DNA from: Sinorhizobium americanum
GTDB taxonomy: Bacteria; Pseudomonadota; Alphaproteobacteria; Rhizobiales; Rhizobiaceae
DNA: 64,000 nucleotides
NCBI RefSeq assembly: GCF_001651855.1
Contig: NZ_LNQC01000064.1
Location: 104,369-168,368 of the forward strand
Direction of reading: 5' to 3'
The notes below the pieces were generated by a model. That model was given only the letters and a program-made list of their open reading frames with translations. It was not told the origin of the DNA and searched no databases. Made by a program: the position numbers and the translations under genes. Below, in pieces: positions 56,638 to 64,000 of the stretch (its first letter is position 1; each line of letters starts with the position of its first letter).

Positions 56638-57663
56638 ATGAGCGAAAGACTGGAAGATATCGCGGTTGCCATGGTCGCCAACGGCCGGGGCCTGCTCGCT
56701 GCCGACGAGTCGACCGCAACGATCAAGAAGCGCTTCGACAGCATTGACCTCGAGTCCACCGAGACCTCGCGCCGCGACTATCGCGAGATGCTGCTGCGCT
56801 CGGATGAAGCGATGCGCAACTATATCTCCGGCGTCATTCTCTATGAGGAAACCCTGTTCCAGAAGGCCGCCGACGGCACCCCGCTCGTCGACGTCATCAA
56901 GAGCGCCGGCTCGATCCCCGGCATCAAGGTCGACACCGGCGCCAAGCCCTTGCCGCATTTCCCCAATGAGACGGTCACCGAGGGCCTAGACGGCCTCGCC
57001 GCCCGCCTCGCCAAGTACTACGAAGCCGGTGCCCGCTTCGCGAAATGGCGCGGCGTCATCGCCATCTCCGGCGCCCTGCCGAGCTTCGGCGCCATCAAGG
57101 CCAACGCCCATGCGCTGGCCCGTTACGCCACCCTTTGCCAGGAAGCGAAAATCGTCCCGATCGTCGAGCCGGAAGTGCTGATGGACGGCGCCCCCGGAGA
57201 CCACTCGATCGAACGGTCCGAGGAAGTAACCGAATGGGTACTGCGCACGGTGTTCGAGGAACTTGGCGCCCTGCGGGTTAACCTCGAAGGCATGATCCTG
57301 AAGCCGAGCATGGTGATCGACGGCAAGAAGGCCCGCAAGGCTTCGGTCGAAGAGGTGGCCGAGCGCACCGTCAAGGTCTTGAAGCGCACCGTGCCGGCCG
57401 CGGTCCCCGGCATCGCTTTCCTGTCCGGCGGCCAATCGACGGAAGAAGCGACCGCGCATCTCTCCGCCATCAACACGGCCCACGACCTGCCCTGGAAGCT
57501 GACCTTCTCCTATGGCCGCGCCCTGCAGCAGGAAGCGCTCAACGCCTGGAACGGCAAGCCGGAGAACGTCGCCGCTGGCCAGCGCGCCTTCTCGCATCGC
57601 GCCAAGATGTGCAGCCTCGCCGCCAAGGGCAGCTGGAAGAAGGACCTTGAGCAGGCTGCCTGA
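56638..57663 (+). CDS. Class I fructose-bisphosphate aldolase
   Basis: The 341 residues belong to the eukaryote-like class I aldolases, which use a Schiff-base Lys and no metal. Motifs include the early GRGLLAADESTATIKKRF, GVILYEETLFQKAADG, IPGIKVDTGAKPLP, KWRGVIAISG, VPIVEPEVLMDGAPGDHSIE and LEGMILKPSMVIDGKKA; the Schiff-base Lys is in LEGMILKPSM. The C-terminus is helical. It cleaves fructose-1,6-bisphosphate in glycolysis and gluconeogenesis. It follows pgk by 244 bases with its own likely promoter. A strong hairpin terminator follows. Confidence 0.94.
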   Translation: MSERLEDIAVAMVANGRGLLAADESTATIKKRFDSIDLESTETSRRDYREMLLRSDEAMRNYISGVILYEETLFQKAADGTPLVDVIKSAGSIPGIKVDTGAKPLPHFPNETVTEGLDGLAARLAKYYEAGARFAKWRGVIAISGALPSFGAIKANAHALARYATLCQEAKIVPIVEPEVLMDGAPGDHSIERSEEVTEWVLRTVFEELGALRVNLEGMILKPSMVIDGKKARKASVEEVAERTVKVLKRTVPAAVPGIAFLSGGQSTEEATAHLSAINTAHDLPWKLTFSYGRALQQEALNAWNGKPENVAAGQRAFSHRAKMCSLAAKGSWKKDLEQAA

Positions 57664-57707
57664 TGGGTGAGCCAGCGCGAACCAAGAGCTAAGAGGGAGA
57701 GAGCAGA

Positions 57708-57740
57708 AGGCCCGGCGGCAGCGATGTCGCCGGGCCTTTG
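57708..57740 (+). terminator. Terminator after the aldolase gene
   Basis: Ten-base perfect arms AGGCCCGGCG and CGCCGGGCCT with a 10-base loop, followed by TTTGATTT. Confidence 0.8.
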
Positions 57741-57836
57741 ATTTCGAATGTCAATTGTCAGGGAGACAAGTTTGCTGTTTCGGCCGGGCCGATGACGATT
57801 TTACATCGGCGCCATTGCCGATTGCCGGGAACTGCA

Positions 57837-58754
57837 ATGAAAACCGTCTCCTACGTCACTGTCGACGTCTTCACCGCTGAACGCTTCACCGGAAACCAGC
57901 TTGCCGTCATCCCCGATGCGCGGGGCTTGAGCGGCGAGCAGATGCAGGCGATTGCCGCCGAATTCGGCTATTCCGAAGTCACCTTCGTACTGCCGCCCGA
58001 CGATCCTGCGAACACCGCCCGTGTGCGCATCTTTACGCCGACTGCCGAAATTCCCTTCGCCGGACATCCGAACGTCGGCACCGCCTTCGTGCTCGGCCGG
58101 CAGGGGGAGATCTTCGGCCGGAGGCCCGGCGACAAACTGCGTTTCGAAGAGAGGGCCGGGCTGGTCGACGTCGCCCTTCTCAGAGAAGGCGACAAGATCA
58201 CCGCCGCGCGCATCGTCGCTCCCCGGCCGCTCAGCGTCGGACCCGTCATCGATCCTGCGACAGTCGCCGCCTGCGCCTCGCTGCAGCCGGAGGATGTGAG
58301 CGAACGCACTCATCCGCCCGTGCGCGTCTCGGTCGGTCTTGCTTTTGCCGTCGCCGAGCTTAGCGATATCGGCATCCTGTCGAATGCGCGGCACAATGTC
58401 AGCGCCTTCCATGAAGCGAATGCCCGTTACCCATTCGCCGACGACAGCTTCAGCCTGTTTCTCTATGCGCGCACGCCCGAGCGCCCCTGGCAGATCAGGG
58501 CGCGCATGTTCGCACCGCTCGACAATGTCATCGAGGATCCGGCGACCGGCAGTGCCTCGGCGGCGCTCGGTGCCTATCTCGTTTCGCTTCTGCCGCAGAC
58601 GGATGCGGAAATCGAGATTGCCATCGAACAGGGCGTGGAAATGGGCCGCCGTAGCATCATCACAGTCCGCGTCAGCAAGAAGAACGGCACGGTTTGCGAG
58701 GTCAGCGTTTCGGGCAATTGCGTGGCGGTGATGCGGGGATCGATCGAGGTCTGA
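57837..58754 (+). CDS. PhzF-family isomerase/epimerase
   Basis: The 305 residues adopt the diaminopimelate-epimerase-like fold of PhzF. It starts [20 protein letters not shown]; the catalytic Glu is in [22 protein letters not shown], and [25 protein letters not shown] is the conserved C-terminal motif. PhzF enzymes catalyse isomerisation in phenazine synthesis, but most homologues act in unknown pathways and no phenazine genes are nearby. ATG 57837 gives the family start. A RIME-like repeat lies directly after the stop codon. Confidence 0.9.
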   Translation: MKTVSYVTVDVFTAERFTGNQLAVIPDARGLSGEQMQAIAAEFGYSEVTFVLPPDDPANTARVRIFTPTAEIPFAGHPNVGTAFVLGRQGEIFGRRPGDKLRFEERAGLVDVALLREGDKITAARIVAPRPLSVGPVIDPATVAACASLQPEDVSERTHPPVRVSVGLAFAVAELSDIGILSNARHNVSAFHEANARYPFADDSFSLFLYARTPERPWQIRARMFAPLDNVIEDPATGSASAALGAYLVSLLPQTDAEIEIAIEQGVEMGRRSIITVRVSKKNGTVCEVSVSGNCVAVMRGSIEV

Positions 58755-58758
58755 GCGT

Positions 58759-58862
58759 CTACAGCGCCGCGCGTCTTATCAGACGCGCAAGGGTCGCTGT
58801 AGCACTTTGAATTGCTGCATGTCTTTGTCCTTAAACCGAGGTCGATTTTAAGGACACATGCA
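58759..58862 (+). repeat. RIME-like palindromic intergenic repeat, copy 3
   Basis: Module A CTACAGCGCCGCGCGTCT continues through AGACGCGC to CGCTGTAGCACTTTG. Module B contains TGCATGT and GTCCTTAAA, which pair with TTTAAGGAC and ACATGCA about 12 bases away. Module A is nearly identical to the copies at 19182 and 26307. It lies between the convergent PhzF and adenylate-cyclase-like genes and may also act as a terminator. Confidence 0.8.
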
Positions 58863-58876
58863 ATTGGCCTGCCGGA

Positions 58877-60784
58877 TCAGCGCGCCCTAGGCGTGCAATC
58901 CCTCATCGACTCGAGCAGCGCCCGAAATCGGGGATGGTCGCGAATTGGATCCAGGTCGGAGTCCTGCTTGAACCAAAGGAGGTGATAGCTGGAGCTCTGC
59001 GGGACGACGGCTTCCAGCAGATCGAGCGCGCGCTCGCTCTCTCCCAACAAGGAATGGACACAAGCCGCGTTATATTGCGCGACGATATCGTCCGGATCGA
59101 CCGCCAGCGCTCGCGCCGCCCATTCCTTGGCGCGCTCCCCTTCGCCCAGATGCGCGAGCGCCAAAGCTCCGCGGTGGGCCGGGCTGGCATTTTCCGGATG
59201 CCGCTCCAGCGCGGCCTTCGCCCGCTCGATGCCGATCCGCGCCCAGCGCTGGCGCTCGGTTTCCATTCCGAGCGACAGATAGCAGTTCATCAAATGAATC
59301 GGTGAAAAATAGTCGTCGCTGCGGATCTCCGCCGCCCGCTTGAAGAACTGCACCGCCTCCTGAAACCGACCCTGCGCAAACAGGAAGCGGCCATAGTAGA
59401 GATTGGCCTCGTAGAGCGAAGGGCTCAGCGCCAGAGCCTGGCGGAACTCGCGGCCGGCCTCCTCCGTTTGCCCGTCATGGGTCAATGCCAGCCCGCGTGA
59501 GGCATGCGCTTCCGCCAGATTTGGATCCAGCGCCAGCGCCTTGGAACTCATCTCAAAGATACTCTCAAGCGGAAACTCCTTTTCGTGCCAGTCCCTGATC
59601 GCACACTCGCATTCGGCGATGCCCGCATAGGCGCGCGCATAATTCGGATCGAGTTCGACGGCCTTCAGAAACATCCGGCGGGCAAGCAGCAGGTAGGACC
59701 GGGTCCAGGTATGCGAGAACTGCCGGCCGCGCAAATAATAGGTATAGGCCTCTACGGAGGTGGTCGGATCGCTCTCGATCGCCTTCTTCTCCTCCGGCAA
59801 GAGCTTGATCTTCAGCTGGTCGACGATCGCATGGGTGATCTCGTCCTGGATGGCGAAGATATCGGTCAGATCGCGATCATAGCGATCGGCCCACAGATGT
59901 CCGCCCGTATGCGCATCGATGAGCTGTCCGGTGATACGGACGCGTTCGCCGACCTTGCGGACGCTACCCTCCAGAATGAAGCGAACGCCGAGCTCCTGAG
60001 CGATCTGCTTTACCTTCACCGCCTTGCCCTTGTAGGTGAAGACGGTGTTGCGGGCGACGACGTGCAGGCGCGAGATCTTCGAGAGATCGGTAATGATGTC
60101 CTCGGTGATGCCGTCGGAGAAATATTCCTGCTCCGGATCGTGGCTCATATTGGTGAAGGGCAGGACGCCGATCGACAATTCGTAGCCGGCATCAAGGGTC
60201 GCGTCGGGGGCCTCGTTTTCCTGCCGGACGGCCGCCTCGCCGAGCGCGACCGTATAGACGCGGATATTCGGCGCGATGTTCTTAAGGCTGTATTCGCCCT
60301 TATCGACGAAGCCGAGGTCCAATCGCGAGCCGACCTGGTCGCGCACCGACGACGATACCGCAATGCCGGAGGGATCGGCGAGCCCCTCCAGCCGCGCCGC
60401 GACGTTGACGCCGTCGCCGAAGATGTCGCCCTCCTCGACGATCACGTCGCCGAGGTGGATGCCGATCCTGAGCTCGATGCGCCGGCTCCTCGGCAGGCCT
60501 TCGTTGCGAACGAGCATGCCGCGCTGGATCTCTGCCGCGCAGGCAACCGCATTCACGACGCTCGAAAATTCGATCAGCATGCCGTCGCCGGACAGCTTGA
60601 CGATGCGCCCCTTGTGCTCGGCGATCTTCGGCTCCAGGCACTCGCGGCGATGCCGCTTCAGCGCGGCCAGCGTCCCCGCCTCGTCGGTTCCCATCAGGCG
60701 GCTGTAGCCCACGACATCGGCAGCGAGAATGGCGGTCAGGCGGCGTTCCAACAGTGCCTCGATTTTCATCTGGTGGCCGAGCAC
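58877..60784 (-). CDS. Class III adenylate/guanylate cyclase with TPR repeats
   Basis: The 635 residues contain an N-terminal class III nucleotide cyclase domain (about 10-180). ILAADVVGYSRLMGTDEAG supplies the first metal Asp, LSGDGMLIEFSSVVNAVACA the second, and RIELRIGIHLGDVIVEEGDIFGDG lies after them. A domain with IGVLPFTNMSHDPEQEYFSDG follows; it matches the adenylate-cyclase-associated linker seen in many rhizobial proteins. The C-terminal half is built of TPR repeats (LARRMFLKAVELDPNYARAY, AEAHASRGLALTHDGQ). Rhizobia have dozens of such cyclases. The GTG start has AAGG 10 bases upstream; ATG 60769 is an alternative. The substrate (ATP or GTP) is not proven. Confidence 0.87.
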   Translation of the reverse strand: MLGHQMKIEALLERRLTAILAADVVGYSRLMGTDEAGTLAALKRHRRECLEPKIAEHKGRIVKLSGDGMLIEFSSVVNAVACAAEIQRGMLVRNEGLPRSRRIELRIGIHLGDVIVEEGDIFGDGVNVAARLEGLADPSGIAVSSSVRDQVGSRLDLGFVDKGEYSLKNIAPNIRVYTVALGEAAVRQENEAPDATLDAGYELSIGVLPFTNMSHDPEQEYFSDGITEDIITDLSKISRLHVVARNTVFTYKGKAVKVKQIAQELGVRFILEGSVRKVGERVRITGQLIDAHTGGHLWADRYDRDLTDIFAIQDEITHAIVDQLKIKLLPEEKKAIESDPTTSVEAYTYYLRGRQFSHTWTRSYLLLARRMFLKAVELDPNYARAYAGIAECECAIRDWHEKEFPLESIFEMSSKALALDPNLAEAHASRGLALTHDGQTEEAGREFRQALALSPSLYEANLYYGRFLFAQGRFQEAVQFFKRAAEIRSDDYFSPIHLMNCYLSLGMETERQRWARIGIERAKAALERHPENASPAHRGALALAHLGEGERAKEWAARALAVDPDDIVAQYNAACVHSLLGESERALDLLEAVVPQSSSYHLLWFKQDSDLDPIRDHPRFRALLESMRDCTPRAR

Positions 60785-60945
60785 GGTAATTTAACCTTTT
60801 CTTGACTACATGTCGTGCGCAGACTTCGGGCATTTCAGGTACCAAGTGTAGCCCTATCGCGGAATGTTAGCTGTTTCTAAGGGAACGTCGGGCGGTCGCG
60901 CATTCCCTGGCATGTGCTATCCGCGGCAGGTGAGTGCGACGGCGG

Positions 60946-61101
60946 CTACGGCCGGACGAACACCGTGACCATCATCACGGCGATGGCGAAGACGGCGATC
61001 TTCCAGAAATCCCGGCGGTGCCTGAGACCGGGATATCCGAGCGGCTTGATGATCTGCACACACATGGCGATGAAGAGGAGAAGCGTCAGTGCCTTCGGCA
61101 T
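60946..61101 (-). CDS. 51-residue membrane protein
   Basis: A short frame on the minus strand encodes MPKALTLLLFIAMCVQIIK, a hydrophobic N-terminal helix. A polar turn (PGLRHRRDFWK) and a second helix (IAVFAIAVMMVTVFV) ending RP follow. The hairpin topology, sensible composition and upstream GGAATAA make it a likely small two-helix membrane protein. Similar short proteins occur in rhizobia by my recollection; function is unknown. It lies between the cyclase-like gene and the MFS transporter and points away from the latter. Confidence 0.6.
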   Translation of the reverse strand: MPKALTLLLFIAMCVQIIKPLGYPGLRHRRDFWKIAVFAIAVMMVTVFVRP

Positions 61102-61281
61102 TCATTTATTCCGGAGAATTCCGCGGCCACGGTTGCAACGTCATACGGCCGTCACTTTTCGACGCATAGAGGGCTATTGTTTTCGCCGCCGATTTGCAAT
61201 GACCGGCGGCAGCGATTCCAGTTGGGCCGGCACGACATGCCGCCACGACTTGCCGGTTGCAGAACGATTTCGGATGGAACG

Positions 61282-62583
61282 ATGAGAAACAACCTGCTCC
61301 CCGTCGCCGCGCTGTTGCTCGGCACTCTGTTCCTCTTTCTCGGAAATGGTCTGCTCGGTCTGCTCCTGCCGGTGCGCGGCACGGCGGAAGGATACCCGAC
61401 GACGATCCTCGGCCTCATCGGCACGTCCTGGGCTTCCGGCTTCGTGCTCGGCTGCTTCTTCGCCCCCAATGTCGTCAAGCGCATTGGCCACGTGCGGGCC
61501 TTCAGTGTCTTTACGGCGCTGATTGCGATCGTTTCTCTCTTGACCGGCATGATGATCGACCCCACCTGGTGGCTAGTCCTGCGCGCGCTGACGGGCTTCT
61601 CAACGGCCGGCACGTCGATGATCATCGAAAGCTGGCTGAACGAGCGCGCCACCAATGAAAGCCGCGGCGTAATCTTCTCCCTCTATATCGCCATCACCCT
61701 CTTTGGCGTCGTCGGCGGGCAGATGATGATTCCCTTCGGCGAGACGACGACCACATTCTTCTTCATGATCTGCGGCATCCTCTACTGTGTTGCGATGTTG
61801 CCGACGCTTTTGTCCAAGGCCGCCTCGCCGACGCCGCTCAAGCAGGTGCGGCTCGACCTTCGCGGCCTTTACCGCAATTCGCCGGTTTCCTTTCTCGGCA
61901 TCCTCTTGATCGGCATCGCCAACGGGGCCTTCGGCACACTCGGCGCCGTCTTCGGCCGCCAGGCGGGTCTTTCCGACAGCACCGTCGCGGCGATGATGAG
62001 CGTCGCGATCTTCTCCGGGGCGGTCATGCAATTGCCGGCCGGCCGCATTTCCGACCGCATCGACCGCCGCTATGTGCTCGCGGTGCTTGCCGGCGTCGGT
62101 GCCCTGGCGGGTCTTCTCCTCTTCCTCGTGGAGCCGGGGCAGGTCTGGATCGTGCTGACACTGATCGCCGTCTACGGCGCCGCGGCAAACGCGCTCTATC
62201 CGATCGCCGTCTCGCACGCCAACGACTTCGCCATGCCCGAGGATTTCGTCAAGGTCTCCGGCGGCCTGCTGCTGCTCTACGGCATCGGCACGATCATCGG
62301 GCCGACGATCGGAGGACCGGTGATGACGGCGACAGGCCCCTATGGCCTCTTCATGATCACCGCCTGTGCGCATATGCTGATCACGGCCTATGCGATCGTC
62401 CGCAGCCGCCGGCGCGCGCCGGTGCCCGTTGCCGAGCGAGAGACCTTCTCGCCGGTCAATGCAGGTGCGCCGACGACGCCGGAAAGCCTGCAGCTCTCGC
62501 CGCGTGCGGCACCATTTGAAGAGACGCGGGGAGACACCGTCGACGATCCCGAAGCGGAGGAAAGAACCGATGAGCCTGTTTGA
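61282..62583 (+). CDS. MFS transporter
   Basis: The 433 residues have about 12 transmembrane helices in the major facilitator pattern. The N-terminus reads LPVAALLLGTLFLFLGNGLL, and the A-like motif between helices 2 and 3 is APNVVKRIGHVRAF. The second half has a related loop (LPAGRISDRIDRRYVLAVLA), which is well conserved. The family resembles YcaD-type proteins. Substrate is unknown. ATG 61282 gives an N-terminus at the first helix. The last 14 bases overlap the start of the DUF1192 gene, so both are one operon. Confidence 0.9.
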   Translation: MRNNLLPVAALLLGTLFLFLGNGLLGLLLPVRGTAEGYPTTILGLIGTSWASGFVLGCFFAPNVVKRIGHVRAFSVFTALIAIVSLLTGMMIDPTWWLVLRALTGFSTAGTSMIIESWLNERATNESRGVIFSLYIAITLFGVVGGQMMIPFGETTTTFFFMICGILYCVAMLPTLLSKAASPTPLKQVRLDLRGLYRNSPVSFLGILLIGIANGAFGTLGAVFGRQAGLSDSTVAAMMSVAIFSGAVMQLPAGRISDRIDRRYVLAVLAGVGALAGLLLFLVEPGQVWIVLTLIAVYGAAANALYPIAVSHANDFAMPEDFVKVSGGLLLLYGIGTIIGPTIGGPVMTATGPYGLFMITACAHMLITAYAIVRSRRRAPVPVAERETFSPVNAGAPTTPESLQLSPRAAPFEETRGDTVDDPEAEERTDEPV

Positions 62584-62758
62584 CGACGATCAACCGAAGA
62601 AAAAGACCGCGCATGAGATCGGCAGCGACCTCTCGCAGCTCTCCGTCGACGAACTCACCGCGCGCATTGCGCTGCTGTCGGAGGAAATCGACCGGCTGGA
62701 GGCGGAGCGCACCCGAAAATCGGCGAGCCGGTCGGCGGCGGAAGGCCTGTTCCGCTGA
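62570..62758 (+). CDS. DUF1192-family small protein
   Basis: The 62 residues start MSLFDDDQPKKKTAHEIGSD, followed by LSQLSVDELTARIALLSEEI, a short leucine-zipper-like helix, then a basic Ser-rich C-terminus. DUF1192 proteins are widespread small coiled-coil proteins of unknown function in Rhizobiales. GGAGGAAAGAACC precedes the ATG. It overlaps the MFS gene by 14 bases. A terminator lies about 150 bases downstream. Confidence 0.88.
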   Translation: MSLFDDDQPKKKTAHEIGSDLSQLSVDELTARIALLSEEIDRLEAERTRKSASRSAAEGLFR

Positions 62759-62908
62759 TCGCTAGGCAAGCCTCAGCCAGCGCCGGCGGACGGCCGCTTA
62801 ACGGGATATTAGGCATTTTCTGTAATTCTCGCGTCATCCGGTCTTCCGGACTCAGACATTTTCACCGATTGGCGAATGGGTCTGATTTTCTCCCTGTTTT
62901 ACCTTGAG

Positions 62909-62937
62909 AGCCGCCCCGCGCGGCTCTTTTTTTGTTT
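62909..62937 (+). terminator. Terminator of the MFS-DUF1192 operon
   Basis: Perfect 8-bp arms AGAGCCGC and GCGGCTCT with a CCCGC loop, followed by seven T residues. It separates this operon from rcdA. Confidence 0.9.
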
Positions 62938-62968
62938 CGCGACAGCTAATTTCAAAGAATTGTGGAGA

Positions 62969-62983
62969 TTAACCCTTTCTTAA
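62969..62983 (+). promoter_or_regulatory. CtrA full box TTAA-N7-TTAA upstream of rcdA
   Basis: TTAACCCTTTCTTAA is a perfect TTAA-N7-TTAA about 130 bases before the rcdA start codon, directly after the terminator of the preceding operon. The position is where a promoter would be expected. Confidence 0.65.
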
Positions 62984-63109
62984 GAATACCCTTGCGCGGA
63001 ATGCGGTATCAGATCATTCTTCGAGCATAGAGGGGCCTCAAGGAAACTTTTCCCAAAGCCACTTCGTTACCTGACCGTGATGCGTTTTGAACCAGGGAAA
63101 AAACAGGCC

Positions 63110-63628
63110 ATGTCCGAGAGAGGATTGAATACCGTCAGTTTCGCAGGACACGCTGCGTCCTCGGCGCAGTTCAAGGCGCTCTATGCCGAAGGAATGGGCC
63201 TCGTCGAGGAAACGGCGAGCTACCTCGACGGTCCCGGCCGTGCCGCCTCCAAGGTCTTGCCGCGCATGGCTTCGGTGCTTTATGCCGCCGAGTCGATGCG
63301 GCTGACCACGCGGCTGATGCAGATGGCCTCCTGGCTCCTCCTGCAACGCGCCGTCAACAATGGCGAGATGAGCCGCGAACAGGTTATTTCGGAAAAGAGC
63401 AAGGTTCGTCTCGACAGCTTCAATGTCGACCGCAGCGCGCCGGGCTGGAACGATCTGCCGGACAGCTTCCGCGACCTGATCGAACGCTCACTGCGCCTGC
63501 AGAACCGCGTCGCGCTCCTCGACCGCGAGATCTACCGGCCGCAGGAAGCGACGGCCTTCGTTCCGGACAACCAGAACGGCGTCAAGGCACAGATCAAGCT
63601 GTTGCAGACCGCCTTCGGCGGCAACTGA
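63110..63628 (+). CDS. rcdA: CtrA degradation adaptor RcdA (DUF1465)
   Basis: The 172 residues match DUF1465, the family of Caulobacter RcdA. In Caulobacter, RcdA acts with CpdR and PopA to deliver CtrA to ClpXP. The helical core includes SSAQFKALYAEGMGLVEETA, TRLMQMASWLLLQRAVNNGE and LPDSFRDLIERSLRLQNRVA. The C-terminus is long and polar. The gene has a perfect CtrA box upstream, so CtrA may drive expression of its own degradation factor. ATG 63110 is preferred to 63077, which lacks a ribosome site. The DUF1465 identity is firm; the degradation role is transferred from relatives. Confidence 0.82.
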   Translation: MSERGLNTVSFAGHAASSAQFKALYAEGMGLVEETASYLDGPGRAASKVLPRMASVLYAAESMRLTTRLMQMASWLLLQRAVNNGEMSREQVISEKSKVRLDSFNVDRSAPGWNDLPDSFRDLIERSLRLQNRVALLDREIYRPQEATAFVPDNQNGVKAQIKLLQTAFGGN

Positions 63629-63662
63629 TCCCAACAGCCTCTCCCGAGGATGTTTCTAGACT

Positions 63663-63685
63663 AGCCCGGCCCTCCGCCGGGCTTT
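63663..63685 (+). terminator. rcdA: Terminator after rcdA
   Basis: Arms AGCCCGGC and GCCGGGCT with a CCTCC loop, followed by TTCTGTTT, about 35 bases past the rcdA stop. Confidence 0.8.
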
Positions 63686-63689
63686 CTGT

Positions 63690-64000
63690 TTCCGGGATGT
63701 GCAGGAGACTCTTGCAGGATTATTCCAGGCCTTTGCGAGAGATCGTGCAAGAAGGCTTGCGTCTGGATCCTGGGGTCAAGCCAGGTCAAGTCCGAGGATC
63801 CATGAACGGCACGCCAGTCCACAAGCCTGCCCGTCCGACGTCATCTTGCCGAACGACCTCCGCTTAGTGAACCGAGCTCGGAGCCCGAAGATGACCCCGG
63901 AGCCAGGGCCGCTGGAGCGAACAAAAAAGATCGGATGATTGGGGCTCCGGCGGCCTCCCTGCATGGGAGTAGCGGGAGATCGGTCTTCCGGGCAGGCTCC
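63690..64000. other. Intergenic sequence at the window end, probable degenerate repeat
   Basis: No supported gene. Sequence such as GGATCCTGGGGTCAAGCCAG with TCCGAGGATCC resembles a common rhizobial intergenic repeat, and short open frames here have no ribosome sites. A gene may begin beyond the window edge. Confidence 0.35.

Noticed and set aside
60791..60805. TTAA-N7-TTGA resembling a CtrA box before the cyclase-like gene
   Set aside because: It has one mismatch in the conserved half-site and lies only 7-21 bases before the start codon, over the ribosome site.
63699..63964. Short open frames at the right end of the window
   Set aside because: They fall in sequence resembling a degenerate intergenic repeat, on both strands, without ribosome sites.

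Overview
The window is chromosomal DNA of a high-GC alphaproteobacterium of the Rhizobiales, most likely Sinorhizobium/Ensifer. The evidence is gene order and content: ctrA with chpT nearby, rpoH1, the sqdBDC sulfolipid operon, tol-pal/cpoB followed by tilS-ftsH-glmM, ruvCAB, zapA with a 6S RNA, and a serC leader. Three copies of a RIME-like palindromic repeat agree. It is mostly core genome. I see no rRNA, tRNA, CRISPR array, insertion sequence, integrase or prophage.

Layout. 0-4.5 kb holds cell-cycle genes: a small acetyltransferase, fliJ, ctrA, an atypical receiver protein, the phosphotransferase chpT and the envelope protein eipA. 4.6-11.6 kb holds a membrane-anchored coiled-coil protein, a SpoU-type rRNA methyltransferase, an RluD-like pseudouridine synthase, rpoH1 and a 780-residue acidic membrane protein. 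11.7-17.1 kb holds purA, an EamA transporter, serA and serC with a structured leader. 17.2-19 kb holds two tandem outer-membrane beta-barrel genes. 19.3-30.1 kb is a leftward cluster, tolQRAB-pal-cpoB-tilS-ftsH-glmM. It is separated from its usual first gene, ybgC, by two rightward genes that encode the phosphoesterase and polymerase modules of LigD as separate proteins.

32.7-35.7 kb is sqdBDC, with translationally overlapping genes. 35.8-41.4 kb holds a Tat-exported phosphoesterase, ruvB, ruvA, ruvC, a luciferase-like oxidoreductase and yebC. 41.5-46.8 kb holds an MBL-fold protein and an RND efflux pair. 47-51.1 kb holds ymdB, a 5-formyl-THF cyclo-ligase, a one-domain LuxR-type HTH protein, a LysR regulator, 6S RNA, zapA and a DUF4164 coiled-coil gene. 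51.5-57.7 kb is central carbon metabolism: tkt, gap, a glycolipid-binding-family gene, pgk and a class I aldolase. The last part has a PhzF protein, an adenylate-cyclase/TPR protein, a 51-residue membrane protein, an MFS transporter, a DUF1192 protein and rcdA.

The most coherent story is a local CtrA circuit. The window encodes CtrA, the ChpT phosphotransferase that activates it in related bacteria, and an RcdA-family protein that helps degrade it. Perfect TTAA-N7-TTAA boxes lie upstream of rcdA and of each tandem outer-membrane protein gene, and GANTC methylation sites cluster upstream of ctrA. Other points of interest are the split LigD modules beside tol-pal, the large palindromic elements beside ruvC and yebC, and the structured RNAs. 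I found no clearly unprecedented system. Functions rest on recognising family motifs by eye, without database searches.
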